Assembly: GCA_001839685.1 (NCBI GenBank)
Contig: MLAK01000363.1
Span: forward strand, 36,087 to 100,086
Source of the DNA: Tritrichomonas foetus
Taxonomy: Eukaryota; Parabasalia; Tritrichomonadida; Tritrichomonadidae
Direction: 5' to 3'
DNA: 64,000 nucleotides
A program made the translations under genes and the position numbers. Positions 28,794 to 38,877 of this stretch are shown here, piece after piece. The notes beneath the pieces are model-generated. The model searched no databases. It was not told the DNA's origin and was given only the letters and a program-made list of their open reading frames with translations. How positions within the stretch are numbered: the first letter of the stretch is position 1; each line of letters begins with the position of its first letter.

Positions 28794-29414
28794 ATGTCTT
28801 GCTCTACTGATAATAATCAATGCTGTGAAGTTGCTCGTGTTGGTCAACCAGCACCAGCATTCATAGGTCAAGCTGTTCTTCCTTCTCTTGAATTCAAAAA
28901 TCTCGAACTTTCTCAGTTCAAAGGAAAATGGCTCGTCCTTTATTCTTATCCACTCGATTTCACATTCGTTTGCCCAACTGAAATCATTCAATTCTCCGAA
29001 CAATATGATCAATTCAAGAAAATCAATTGTGAAGTTATTGGTCTTTCTGTTGATTCAGTTTTCTCACATCTTGCATGGATTAACACTCCACGTAAGGAAG
29101 GAGGACTTGGTGGTATCAACTATCCACTTATTGGCGATCTTGGTGCAAAAATCTCCAAGAAATATGGCTTTTACATGTGTGAAGCAGGTCATACAAATCG
29201 TGGTACAGCTATCATTGATCCAGATGGTATCGTTCGTCACATCAGCATGAATCATCCAGATGTTGGTCGCAACATTGATGAAGTTCTTCGTCTTGTTAAA
29301 GGATACCAATTTGCACGTGAACATGGCGAAGTTTGCCCAGCTCAATGGCATGAAGGTAGTGACACAATCAAACCAGATCCAAAGAAATCCAAGGAATATT
29401 TCAAGAAGCACTAA
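28794..29414 (+). CDS. Typical 2-Cys peroxiredoxin (thioredoxin peroxidase), copy 2
   Basis: 206 residues, the same protein as copy 1, with C60 and C181 and the GGLG and YF motifs. An in-frame ATG 30 bases upstream (28764) would add MSWLISLLIK. I prefer 28794 because the initiator lies between the two ATGs and copy 1 has no equivalent ATG. The two genes diverge, so each reads out of the palindrome. The stop again overlaps TAAA. Near-identical nucleotide sequence, including part of the 3' flank, means a recent duplication or continuing gene conversion. Confidence 0.96.
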   Translation: MSCSTDNNQCCEVARVGQPAPAFIGQAVLPSLEFKNLELSQFKGKWLVLYSYPLDFTFVCPTEIIQFSEQYDQFKKINCEVIGLSVDSVFSHLAWINTPRKEGGLGGINYPLIGDLGAKISKKYGFYMCEAGHTNRGTAIIDPDGIVRHISMNHPDVGRNIDEVLRLVKGYQFAREHGEVCPAQWHEGSDTIKPDPKKSKEYFKKH

Positions 29415-29520
29415 ACAAGTTACAATCAACAAGTTACAATCTACTAAACAAATCCCCTAATTCTATTATATCATTCATTAATTTCTTAATTTATTACTTT
29501 TGTTTACTTAATTCCTGTAT

Positions 29521-29865
29521 TATTTTATTCATTCATTCATACTATGAATCATTTTTATCAAAACTTATTTTTAGAGTTATTATATCATTCATTTTCTGAG
29601 TAACTCTTATTAACGATGTTTTTTCTTATATTTCATGATTCATCAATTTCTCCAATTAGAAATGGTTCCTTACTGTTAATTGTTTACCAAATGGTCTATT
29701 TCCAAACAAATCATTTGAAATTATAACATTACAGATTCTCATGATATATAATTGGATCCTTATGCTTTTTTAAAAAGGGTATGAAAAGAAAACAAAGAAT
29801 ATATTTTGTTACTTTAAAAATAAATACAAATTTATTTTTTCAGTTCTAAATTTATTAATAACAAG
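29521..29865. other. Intergenic region
   Basis: 345 bases of AT-rich 3' flank between the right arm of the duplication and the ARM-kinase gene. TTATTCATTCATTCATAC-like words lie near 29,524. No gene was seen. Confidence 0.5.
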
Positions 29866-32800
29866 TTATTGGAAAAATTCCATGATTTGTTTTGCAAGAA
29901 TCATGTTCTTAATATTTCCGGCGTTTGTAAATGGTTGAACGATATTCTTAATTTCTTCTTTCTTGATAAGAGATATATTTTCAACATTTGAATGGAAAAT
30001 CACATTTATCATGTCCAAAAGTGCTGCAGAAACTTGAATTTGATTCCTTGAATTTTCCGAATCTTTAAATTTGGCAATGACAACTTGCACAAAATCACCT
30101 TGAATTAATTGGCTAGTTAAATCTTTTGATGCTCGAAGCATTGAAGTAATCTTTTGGAGCAATGTTGGTGCATTTTCATTATTCACTTTCAAAATCCCAT
30201 CTCTTATTTTTTGAACAGCTTCATCAGAACAAACAATTTCTTTAATTTTTGGAATATTTCGTTCAAACAGTTGTTGAACCGCACTAATTGCTTTAATGCA
30301 CCAATATGGTGTTGAAAGACTATTTAAATATAAAATTATCAATCCATCTTCAATTAAAGTATCAACAATTTTTGGATCATATTCAACAGCAACATAAAGA
30401 AGCATGATAACAGATAATGCAGTTAATTTCAGTTCTGATTCATTTTGCAAATATTGCTTCATATGTGGAAGAAGGCGACTTTTTGCAACAAAGTAGTATC
30501 TTTCATTCGAAAGGGCGCACATGTCAGCAAGAAGCATAATTAAGTTTGCATGCAAGTGCAGTTCTTTTGTGTCATCTTGGGTCATATGAACTTTTAATAA
30601 TGAGCAAGTCATTCCCATAACACCAACAAGATTCAGGTTGTCACGGTTTTCGGGATCAGCAGCAACCATTTTAATGCACTTCAAAAGAAGAAGCAAATTT
30701 TCATATGATAATCGATTACAGACTTTGTTATCATTATATATAGTACGAATGATATATTTCATAACGTCAGTACTTCCTAAAGCATTTCGAACTTTCGCGT
30801 CAGCCTGAGCAAAAGTATGGTCAAGTTCACAAATTTTATCTGTTAGTTCACTTTCTGGTTCAGCAACATCGAAAAGCACTTTTTGAAGAGGAACAAAAGC
30901 ATTTCCTTGCATGAAAATCCTGGAAAAGTCAACTTTTTGACTAGCTTTAAGTACTTTGAATATATCATAAATAATTGTAACAGCCGTCATAATATTATTT
31001 ACCTCGGTTTTTGTATCATATCCAAGTACTTCAACAAGACCACTGACACCATTACATGCAATTAATAATTGTGCATTATCAAATGAATTTTTACAAATTT
31101 CATAAATAATTGCAAGTGAATAAGCTCGAATATCATAAGAATAAGACAAAGCCAAGTGCTCCAAGATAGGTGGAATTCCACCAAGTAAGCAAAAGTTTTC
31201 TTGAATATCTTTTTGGTCTCTACACATTTCCAAAATAATTTTTAACATTTCTACTTCAAGTTTCTCGGAAAGTGAAGAAAACGCTAAAATTTCAATGATT
31301 GGTAAAACGCATTGTTGTGAAACCAAGAAAGATCGAACATCAGGATCTTCTTTAATAATATCCGAGACTTTTTGAAATGCAATTAATAGAGTTTCTTCAT
31401 TTGTTTCAATTGTTACTGATTTAAAAACAGATACAATTTCACGAGTGAGGGAATCAAGACGATCTTTCTTTGCAAAAATACGAGCTTCTTCTTCTGTAAC
31501 AATTTCAATATCTGACAAATCGGCAACTTCTTTCACAGTCATTGGAATTTTCAATGTGAGTGGCTCAGCATCATCTGAATCAACATCAAAAGCATCATCA
31601 CTATTGTCACTGCTGCTTTCTATGAAATTATTTAACGAAACAATGGATTCACCTTTTGAGATTTGACCTGCTGTTTTATTTAACAAACTTCCACTACTGT
31701 TATTCGGCGTTATTTGCCGATTGGGTAAATTAGATGAATCAGGAAGTTGTAAAATATTATTGCCAGAATTGTTTGATTTTGGTAGATCGAAATCCATAGC
31801 ATCAGAATCATCACTAGAGAAATCTGGCATTGGATTCGGTTGTGAATTCACAGGAAGCGTCAAAAGTGGAGCAAGTTGATTCTGTGGCTGATTAGGAAGT
31901 GTTAAAAGTGGAGCTGGATTATTAGGAAGAGTCAGAAGTGGTGCAGGATTCTTGGATGGTTCAGGTTGGTTTTGAACAGGTGACATCTTTGACATATCTG
32001 ACTCCTCTGGCTGGACAGAATCTTTCTTTTCACGTGGAAGTGTTAGAAGTCCCGGCAATTGTAAAGTATGCTTATTATCTTGGTTGTTGTTCATTTTTGG
32101 CAGATCGAAATCTATATCATCACTATCGCCGTCTGAACTCGGAAGTTTTGGCATTGGATTTGGCTTATTTGGTGCAAAACTTAATCCAGAATTGCTTGGT
32201 TCATCATTGGGATCATCTTTGGCCTCATTCTTTTGATCATCATCATTTTCTGTTTTGTTGTTGGGTGGGGTGGCACTAGGCAGAATTAAAAGTGGCTTTA
32301 CTGGTGCTTGAAATAATGGCTGTACTTCTGTTGGTGGTTTTTGAGGCAATTTTTGTGGAAGATGAAGTGGTGCGTTGGATTTGGGAAAGAAGAGTTGTTC
32401 GTCTTTGGTATTATTGAAATCATCAGAATCAGAATCTGAAAATACTGGCCGTGAATGTGTTGGTCTCACCGTTTCATATTTATTTATGGATTTTTTCTTT
32501 ACAGTTTTCCTCTTTTTCTTTGCATTAATGTCAGCCTGACCATCGATTAGACCATCTTTACCTGATTTTCGACCTTTCTTCTTTTTTCCATGCTTGGTTT
32601 TTTTTGGAGTAGGATTTTGAGGTATGTTTTGAGCAGTGTTTGGAATAGTGCTTTGAGTTGTGTTTGGGATTGTGTTTTGAGTTTTGACAGGTGTGGTGAT
32701 TAAATTAGAAGTATTATTCGTTTTATTGGCGTTGGGGTTTATTGGTGTAAGAAACTGAATTCTCTGAATACCTTCTGGAGTACGAGTTATTTTGGCGTTT

Positions 32801-33849
32801 TGGAGTTTTTGCATTTCAAGTAATCTCTTTTTCATATCTGTCAGTTCCTGTGAATCTTTACCGACATGTCTTCTTGGCGTTTGGGGTCGTATTAAATCAA
32901 CATGTGACGTTTGTGAGAATTTTGGCAAATCTTCAAAATTATCATCATCTTCATCTTCTTCTTCATCTTCATCATCAAAAATTTTTTCAAGTGCACTAAA
33001 ATTGACTTGTCTTGGCTTTAGCTCAATTTTTAAACTTGCGTGTGACATTTTTTTCTCTGATACCATTTTTTCAGGAATTACACAATTTGTAGTGATCCAA
33101 AAAGATTCCATTAAATTTTCCGCAGTTGGTCTCTTCGATGGATCTTTTGAGAAGCAAAATCGAAGAAAATCACAAAGGTGAGGTGAAGTTTGTGAGGGAA
33201 TTGGTGGTGTTTCTGTTAAAATGTGTGTTCGAGCTTCATCTGGTGGCAAATCGCCCCAAGGTGGCTTTCCAGTAATCAATTCTATAATGGTACAGCCAAG
33301 CGACCAAATATCAGATTCGCGCGAATATAAATTTGAGCTGAGAACTTCAGGCGCACTCCAGTAAGGCTTATCGGCAATATTCATTTGTGTGACCATTGCG
33401 CTAAACCCAAAATCTGTCAAAAGTGCTTCGTTCTCAGTTAATAATACATTTGATGCTTTTACGTTCTTGTGCCAAATTCCTTGCTGGTGGAGATATGAAA
33501 GACCGCGTAAAATATCGAGAACATATCTTGCCATGACTTTCTCCTGGAAAATATATTCTTGCCTGATATCTCGTAAAGATTTTAAATTGCACCAATTCAT
33601 GACGAGAAAAATGCCTTCTGCGTTTTGCACTGTTTCGTGATAATGAATGATGTTTTTATGCCTGAGTTTGACATGGTCGACAAAAGAGCGGGAAACAGCT
33701 GCTGGTTCGAATTTGTTTCGAATTGACGGCGGAAAATATTTAATGGCCATTCGAACACCTGTATTTTTATTTTGACCTTCGATTAGTTGAGATTTTTCGG
33801 ATTCTATTATATACGGCTCGCGAAGTACATATTCCCCAAAAGATTTCAT
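29866..33849 (-). CDS. MAP3K-epsilon/Cdc7-like pseudokinase with armadillo repeats
   Basis: 1327 residues from the ATG at 33847-33849. The frame stays open 40 codons further up (to 33969), but that part is I/F/K-rich and the kinase domain begins right at the chosen start. The kinase fold (about 5-255) keeps the VAIK-type lysine (MAIKYF) and DFG, but HRD is HKN (catalytic Asp to Asn) and the glycine loop is absent. It is therefore probably a pseudokinase. A 600-residue disordered linker has repeated PLLTLP and SDD.DFDLPK motifs plus a basic KKKRK patch. An armadillo-like domain (about 830-1325) follows. Kinase plus ARM is the plan of plant MAP3K-epsilon, a Cdc7/Cdc15-pathway relative controlling cytokinesis and polarity. 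Confidence 0.75.
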   Translation of the reverse strand: MKSFGEYVLREPYIIESEKSQLIEGQNKNTGVRMAIKYFPPSIRNKFEPAAVSRSFVDHVKLRHKNIIHYHETVQNAEGIFLVMNWCNLKSLRDIRQEYIFQEKVMARYVLDILRGLSYLHQQGIWHKNVKASNVLLTENEALLTDFGFSAMVTQMNIADKPYWSAPEVLSSNLYSRESDIWSLGCTIIELITGKPPWGDLPPDEARTHILTETPPIPSQTSPHLCDFLRFCFSKDPSKRPTAENLMESFWITTNCVIPEKMVSEKKMSHASLKIELKPRQVNFSALEKIFDDEDEEEDEDDDNFEDLPKFSQTSHVDLIRPQTPRRHVGKDSQELTDMKKRLLEMQKLQNAKITRTPEGIQRIQFLTPINPNANKTNNTSNLITTPVKTQNTIPNTTQSTIPNTAQNIPQNPTPKKTKHGKKKKGRKSGKDGLIDGQADINAKKKRKTVKKKSINKYETVRPTHSRPVFSDSDSDDFNNTKDEQLFFPKSNAPLHLPQKLPQKPPTEVQPLFQAPVKPLLILPSATPPNNKTENDDDQKNEAKDDPNDEPSNSGLSFAPNKPNPMPKLPSSDGDSDDIDFDLPKMNNNQDNKHTLQLPGLLTLPREKKDSVQPEESDMSKMSPVQNQPEPSKNPAPLLTLPNNPAPLLTLPNQPQNQLAPLLTLPVNSQPNPMPDFSSDDSDAMDFDLPKSNNSGNNILQLPDSSNLPNRQITPNNSSGSLLNKTAGQISKGESIVSLNNFIESSSDNSDDAFDVDSDDAEPLTLKIPMTVKEVADLSDIEIVTEEEARIFAKKDRLDSLTREIVSVFKSVTIETNEETLLIAFQKVSDIIKEDPDVRSFLVSQQCVLPIIEILAFSSLSEKLEVEMLKIILEMCRDQKDIQENFCLLGGIPPILEHLALSYSYDIRAYSLAIIYEICKNSFDNAQLLIACNGVSGLVEVLGYDTKTEVNNIMTAVTIIYDIFKVLKASQKVDFSRIFMQGNAFVPLQKVLFDVAEPESELTDKICELDHTFAQADAKVRNALGSTDVMKYIIRTIYNDNKVCNRLSYENLLLLLKCIKMVAADPENRDNLNLVGVMGMTCSLLKVHMTQDDTKELHLHANLIMLLADMCALSNERYYFVAKSRLLPHMKQYLQNESELKLTALSVIMLLYVAVEYDPKIVDTLIEDGLIILYLNSLSTPYWCIKAISAVQQLFERNIPKIKEIVCSDEAVQKIRDGILKVNNENAPTLLQKITSMLRASKDLTSQLIQGDFVQVVIAKFKDSENSRNQIQVSAALLDMINVIFHSNVENISLIKKEEIKNIVQPFTNAGNIKNMILAKQIMEFFQ

Positions 33850-34377
33850 TTGAATGTAAAATTTATCTAGATAAATCATTTTGGCATTTTTATAAACTTT
33901 TAAAAAGATTAAATGCCATTCGAAAAATATTGAAACTATAAATTTTATAAGGAAACTTTTTGAATTCATTAATTTTTAAAGAATAGTATTCTGCCAATAC
34001 AAAAAGCTTTTGTTTCATTTTCCTTTAATAGTTGACCATTAATAATCTTATATCATAAGAATATAGAAAAATCATTTTCGCCTTAATTTTTGTTGTATAA
34101 GATGATAACATTATTCCCTAATTTAACCGAAAGAACAAATAAATTGTTCCAAAATAACTATTTATATGTATTTTAACTTACAAAAGGTATATAATTGCAT
34201 AATTCAAAAATAATATCATATTGATGTTAAATTTGTTTCTTGTTATTTCAAACTAGCTCGACCTTTTTATAAAAAGTGATGCATTAAAAATATTATCACA
34301 AAAATAAACTCTTAAAAATAGCGGAGTTAGCTATAGAATATTTAATATGCAAAAAAATATAAAAATATAAAAAAATA
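33850..34377. other. Intergenic region
   Basis: 528 bases containing the promoter of the ARM-kinase gene and the 3' flank of the Dbp10 gene. AT-rich. I consider the 40-codon upstream open frame noncoding. Confidence 0.45.
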
Positions 34378-36474
34378 TTACTTTCGACCTTTCTTCTTAT
34401 GCTTATAAATCTTCTGATTAAGTTGTGCAGCCTCTTTATGTCTTCCCTGATCATTAAGTTTATGCTTAAGTTTGATAAGCCTGTCTCTTTCAATCTGTTC
34501 TGGTGTCTTAAGTTCTGATTTAACTGCTCCAATTTTTGGAACTTTTCCAAATCCGCCTTTTTTCTTTGAAGTTTTAACGATTTTTTCTTCTTCGCCAACA
34601 CTTTGAATATGTTTCCTGCTATGAGCAACCCATTCTTGGTATTTCTCACCTTTTGGTGTGACTTCAGTGAGACTAGAAACAGCATGCCTGATAAAAGCCT
34701 GCTTATTTATTTCTAATTCACGCAATAGTTTTTCTTTTTTATCTTTTTTACCTAATTTTTTGAGATTCTTTTGAAGAAGGAACCCAGTTCTATCTTCTGG
34801 ACAAAGATCCAAAACTTTATTCTGTAAAGAAGATGCACCATATTCACGAACTGATCCAGTATCATTCAAATATTTAGAAGGATCCAAAAAGAATTCGTTA
34901 GTTTTTTCTTTATCTTTTTCTTCCTTTGGACGAACTTTTGCAGGTCTTTCTTTCCTTTTTGTTTTTGGAACAGCAGCAGCTTGTTCTTCAGCTTTTTTGA
35001 CACGCTCTTGAAAAGCTTCTTCTTCTTCTCGAGCTTGAGCTTCTCTTCTTTCTTTAATTTCTACAGTTTTGTGTCCCTCATGTGCACTTTTCAATTCTTT
35101 CATAATATCGAGTTGTTTTTGTGATTTTGGAACTTGTTCGAAAATAGTTGCTTTTGGTCTCCAATTCATGATAGCATCTTCAATTTTTGATCCACTTGCT
35201 TCAATGTTTAGTTCTTTCGCCAATGTAAGCCAGTATGGTTTTGCTTTAGGTCGACTAGTTACGTACATTTTTTCACCATCTTCCATACCTTTCCTTAAAA
35301 CTGTGAGATCATTACTTCTTTTAAGTGCATCATCACATTGAGTCAATTCATTTTGAATTTCTTCCATTGAAACGCGTGTGATGACCCAATCTTGACCATT
35401 TAATGATTCTCTTGCACCAACGTAATAAGGAAGCTCATCTTGTGTGACAAAACTGATAACTTCACCACTCCGTCCTGCTCTCCCTGCTCTTCCACTTCTG
35501 TGAAGGAAGATCTTTGGTTTCGGCGGAAAGTCATAATTAACGACTAAGTCTAGTCCTTCTATGTCAATTCCACGAGCTGCAACATCAGTTACGAAGAGAA
35601 CTTTTCGGGAGCCTCTTGCGAAGGCAGCTAAAGATGAGTTTCTTTCATCTTGGTCCATTTGACCATAAATGCAGGCACTTTTAATGCCCATGTCAGTCAT
35701 CAAAGCTGACAAAAATTCTGCGTGGTGACGAGTTCCAACAAAAACAAGTGAGCTTTTATAGTCTTTGATGGTTCGACAGAGAAGGGCGGGCTTGTAGACA
35801 GGATTAACAACCAAAAATTGTAATTTGAGAGTGTCAGGAAGTTGGGAAATGTCTAAACGGACAACGTATGGATCTTTCAAATTGGCTGCTGTGAATTCAG
35901 CCAGAAGCTGTGGAATTGTAGCCGAAAAAAGAAGAATCTGGCGTTTTTTGGGAAGAAGCTGTAAAATTCCAGATAATTGATCACCTAAACCTTGCTCGAA
36001 AAGTTGATCTGCTTCATCAATAACAACATAATCAACACGAGAAAGTGAATAAGAAGTTTCTGCAACAATTTGAAGAAGACGACCAGGCGTGCAAATAATC
36101 ACATCAGGATTTTCAGTCAGTGCGTCGAATTGAGGAGGAAGTGGTTCACCTCCAATCAGTGAAGCATATTTCAAATTGGTATTGGCCGAATATTGCTTGA
36201 AAAAGTTTCCTGTTTGAAGAGCGAGTTCTCGAGTTGGAGAAACGATGACGCCACGGCACCCAGTTATTTTACTGTGTTCAACAAGTTTTTCAATCATTGG
36301 AAACAGAAAAGCAGCAGTTTTACCACTTCCCGTCTTTGACATAGCAACGATATCTTTTCCTGCAACAGCGATTGGAATTACTTCCTTCTGAATTTCTGTT
36401 GGTGCTTTGTACATCTTTTTCGCGATGGCGAGTGTTGATCCTGTCAGCAGTTCATCGAAAGTCGAGCCCGACAT
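34378..36474 (-). CDS. DBP10: DEAD-box RNA helicase Dbp10/DDX54
   Basis: About 698 residues starting at MSGSTFDELL; an in-frame ATG 17 codons upstream (36523-36525) adds a hydrophobic stretch I doubt. Helicase motifs are complete: PTEIQ (Q motif), AMSKTGSGKT (I), SPTRELALQT (Ia), TPGRLLQ (Ib), DEAD (II), SAT (III), TDVAARGID (V) and HRSGRAGRAGR (VI). The spacing and the segments YKAPTEIQ, NPDVIICTPGRL and FSATIPQLLAEF match Dbp10/DDX54 best. A DBP10CT-like segment (NEFFLDPSKYLN..) and a basic tail ending KKKGRK follow. Dbp10 acts in the nucleolus in 60S subunit assembly. Confidence 0.87.
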   Translation of the reverse strand: MSGSTFDELLTGSTLAIAKKMYKAPTEIQKEVIPIAVAGKDIVAMSKTGSGKTAAFLFPMIEKLVEHSKITGCRGVIVSPTRELALQTGNFFKQYSANTNLKYASLIGGEPLPPQFDALTENPDVIICTPGRLLQIVAETSYSLSRVDYVVIDEADQLFEQGLGDQLSGILQLLPKKRQILLFSATIPQLLAEFTAANLKDPYVVRLDISQLPDTLKLQFLVVNPVYKPALLCRTIKDYKSSLVFVGTRHHAEFLSALMTDMGIKSACIYGQMDQDERNSSLAAFARGSRKVLFVTDVAARGIDIEGLDLVVNYDFPPKPKIFLHRSGRAGRAGRSGEVISFVTQDELPYYVGARESLNGQDWVITRVSMEEIQNELTQCDDALKRSNDLTVLRKGMEDGEKMYVTSRPKAKPYWLTLAKELNIEASGSKIEDAIMNWRPKATIFEQVPKSQKQLDIMKELKSAHEGHKTVEIKERREAQAREEEEAFQERVKKAEEQAAAVPKTKRKERPAKVRPKEEKDKEKTNEFFLDPSKYLNDTGSVREYGASSLQNKVLDLCPEDRTGFLLQKNLKKLGKKDKKEKLLRELEINKQAFIRHAVSSLTEVTPKGEKYQEWVAHSRKHIQSVGEEEKIVKTSKKKGGFGKVPKIGAVKSELKTPEQIERDRLIKLKHKLNDQGRHKEAAQLNQKIYKHKKKGRK

Positions 36475-37041
36475 GAATCTTTTGATTTCTACGACCAACA
36501 AAATTGAGAGGAATGAAAATCTCATTAGAAAATTGAAAATTTGTTTGGTCTAATAAAATATATAAACTTTTTGATTCACATGACTATTTAACAATTCAAT
36601 TTAAAAATTATTCATTAATTGCGAAAACTCCCAGAGTGAGTGAACTTATTCATTCTTTAATGATAAAAATGGTTCCCTCCTTGTAAAAGATGGAAAAAAG
36701 AATTTAGATGATTAATGATGCATATCTTTTTTCGTAATTTAACTATGAATGTTTTAAGATGATGCAAACTTTTTGTTAATTTATTTGGTAAATTGGGTTA
36801 ATTTCTAGCATGTGAAATAGCTGCTATCACTATGACTATTTAACACTTCAATCTGATGTGAAAATTTGTGATTTAATCAAAAAAGTAATATATTAATTGA
36901 ATTTATAAATATCTCTGTGGTGACCAAAATGAAATAAAATTTTTCTCGTGATTCTGGTTGTAACAGAGATGCCTAAAATGAACAAACCAAAAGAAAAAGA
37001 AAATAACTGACAAGTAAAATTTCCTTATCTCAATAAACCCT
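36475..37041. other. Intergenic region
   Basis: About 0.57 kb of AT-rich sequence upstream of Dbp10 and downstream of the rubrerythrin gene. No gene or repeat was recognised. An open frame at 36903-37304 is a shadow of rubrerythrin. Confidence 0.5.
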
Positions 37042-37626
37042 TTATTCAAGAACTTCTTTAATTTCATAAAATCCTTGTGGATGTCCACAGGCTGGGCACT
37101 CGTTTGGTGCTTCTTGGCCTTCAAAAACATAACCACAGTTTCTGCACTTCCATCTAACAATCTTTGAGCGCTTAAATACTGTTCCGTTCTCAACTTTCTG
37201 TGCAAGGAGGGTGAATCTTTTCTCGTGCTCTGCTTCGACTTGGGCGATTGCTCTGAATGTATTGGCGATTTCATCAAATCCTTCCTGCTCTGCAACATCA
37301 GCACTGTGCGGATATGTAACTGTATATTCTTCTTTTTCGCCTGCTGCAGCTGCCCTTAAATTGTCGAGAGTTGATCCGATTGAAACAGCAGCAACAGTTG
37401 TACGAATTGGGATTGGAGTTCCGTCACTATTCATTAATTTCAAGAATATCTTGCCATGCTCTCTTTCATTTTCGGCTGTTTCGAGGAAAAGTGCGGCGAT
37501 TTGTTCATATCCTTGCTTTTTGGCCTTACTGGCAAAATAAGTATATCTGTTGCGGGCCATGCACTCTGCTGCAAAGGCAGCAGCAAGATTTTTCTCTGTG
37601 CGTGATCCTTTCAAAGGAATGGTCAT
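37042..37626 (-). CDS. Rubrerythrin
   Basis: 194 residues. The N-terminal ferritin-like four-helix domain (about 1-140) has E..R/Y and E..H metal ligands (ECMARNRYTYF, ETAENEREHGKIF, EQEGFDEIANTF, EAEHEKRF). The C-terminal rubredoxin domain has two C..C knuckles (CRNCGYVF and CPACGHP) holding one iron. It is an NADH- or rubredoxin-linked peroxide reductase. In Trichomonas vaginalis rubrerythrin is hydrogenosomal and thought to be of bacterial origin. No classical targeting leader is seen here. The GC-richer codon use suggests high expression. The TAA stop overlaps TAAA. Confidence 0.95.
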   Translation of the reverse strand: MTIPLKGSRTEKNLAAAFAAECMARNRYTYFASKAKKQGYEQIAALFLETAENEREHGKIFLKLMNSDGTPIPIRTTVAAVSIGSTLDNLRAAAAGEKEEYTVTYPHSADVAEQEGFDEIANTFRAIAQVEAEHEKRFTLLAQKVENGTVFKRSKIVRWKCRNCGYVFEGQEAPNECPACGHPQGFYEIKEVLE

Positions 37627-38349
37627 TTAGAAAAAATACGTCTTAACGTACATAAAAATAACGAACATTTCCTCATCGTCATTTGAAAGTCTTTTCGTGA
37701 TTTGACTTTTGCAGCTCAGAAATGAGACTAAATATCTCTTGTTGAATAAACTGCATATTTTATATGTATATGTGATTGGATTTTTGATATTCCATCATCT
37801 CAGGGAAAATGTTTGATAATCCAAAGAATATGCTTTACCTCTCAAATAAAGAGAGTTTTAAAAGATCTCTGTACTGAGTTTAGTACCCTCATTCAATTCA
37901 TTACAAACAACATTGTGTGAAAATATCCCACAAATGAAACTTTCGCTTTTCTTTTGTTCAAAAATTAAAAAAAATTGTTGCGAATAAATGTGAACACATC
38001 TTTAATGCGGCCAAGTTTGAAAAAAATTGTGACCGCTTGGTCAATAATCATTGCTGACTTGAAATTCTTTCTTAACTTTATGTCTTAATGCAGCAACATA
38101 CAGATATGAAATTATAATACTTGTAAATCAAAATCTATGATCGAAATCTCAAACACGAAATATTTTGAAATATGAAATATTTCAAAATGCATTTTTTCTT
38201 GATTATACAAAAATGCCACACATTGATAAAAGCCATTTATCAATTCTATTCAATTATTCCATTTGACTCAAAAAATACGTAATAAATTACAAAAACTCAT
38301 ATTTGAGCAAAAAGAGGTGCTGAATCAATCAATTCGTAAGATCTTACAT
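37627..38349. other. Intergenic region with an AT hairpin
   Basis: 723 bases upstream of rubrerythrin. It contains a perfect 12-bp inverted repeat (ATTTTGAAATAT / ATATTTCAAAAT, 38162-38188). There is no gene. The hairpin could be regulatory or a chance AT palindrome. Confidence 0.5.
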
Positions 38350-38877
38350 TTAGTCGCCAGGTACATCAACATCAAACTTATTGGAGTTAGTTTCTACATT
38401 CTCAACATCATTCTCATCATCATTTTCATGCATCACTCCATGCTGCTGTTTATACCATCTCCAAAATTCATCAAACCCGACTTTTCCGTCGTTGTTTGAG
38501 TCGCTTTGTGAGATAATTTGTTTTGCGTCTTCATCACTTAAGGCGTCACCGACGAGCTTTCCGAAAGACAGCAAATCTTCGAGACCAAGCTCACCGTCTT
38601 TATCTTCGTCTATTGCTTTAAAAAGCATCTTGAAGAATAATTTTATATTTCCGGACATCAAAATCTTAAAGAATTCTATTATATCGTCAAATTTAACACC
38701 GCTGTCTTTCTGTGGCCCACCTAAAATGCGCATCATAGCAGGTGCAAAAGATTCGTCTATTTCAAATTCGCCTAATAATTTACGCAAATCGAGTTCATCA
38801 AGCGCCCCGTTTTTATCTGTGTCAATCTGTTCAAACAGATTTTTCAAATCGCCCATCTGTTCTTGGGAAAATTCCAT
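38350..38877 (-). CDS. Calmodulin-like EF-hand protein
   Basis: 175 residues from the ATG at 38875-38877; the frame continues 10 codons up only through a GTG. Canonical EF loops are DTDKNGALDELD (about 20-31), DEDKDGELGLED (about 92-103) and DSNNDGKVGFDE (about 127-138). A second hand near 55-70 is degenerate (PQKDSGVKFDD). Three hands should bind calcium. An acidic disordered tail (DENDVENVE..) follows. Likely a cytosolic calcium sensor; the target is unknown. TCATTCC stands 6 bases before the ATG, a possible initiator variant. Confidence 0.88.
   Translation of the reverse strand: MEFSQEQMGDLKNLFEQIDTDKNGALDELDLRKLLGEFEIDESFAPAMMRILGGPQKDSGVKFDDIIEFFKILMSGNIKLFFKMLFKAIDEDKDGELGLEDLLSFGKLVGDALSDEDAKQIISQSDSNNDGKVGFDEFWRWYKQQHGVMHENDDENDVENVETNSNKFDVDVPGD

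Larger units (their letters stand above)
28729..29520 (+). repeat. Right arm of the peroxiredoxin inverted duplication
   Basis: 792 bases, the reverse complement of 27509-28270 plus one 30-base insertion at 28745-28774. The insertion repeats the leader and start (ACTTTTATTTAAAATGTCTTG against ACTTTTAATTAAAATGTCTTG). The arms are separated by a 458-base unique spacer. Confidence 0.9.

Noticed and set aside
33850..33969. 40-codon N-terminal extension of the ARM kinase
   Set aside because: It is I/F/K-rich like translated intergenic DNA, and the kinase fold begins at the lower ATG.
36475..36525. 17-codon hydrophobic extension of Dbp10 as a targeting signal
   Set aside because: A nucleolar helicase needs no such leader, and MSGSTFDELL is a natural start. 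The extension is probably untranslated.
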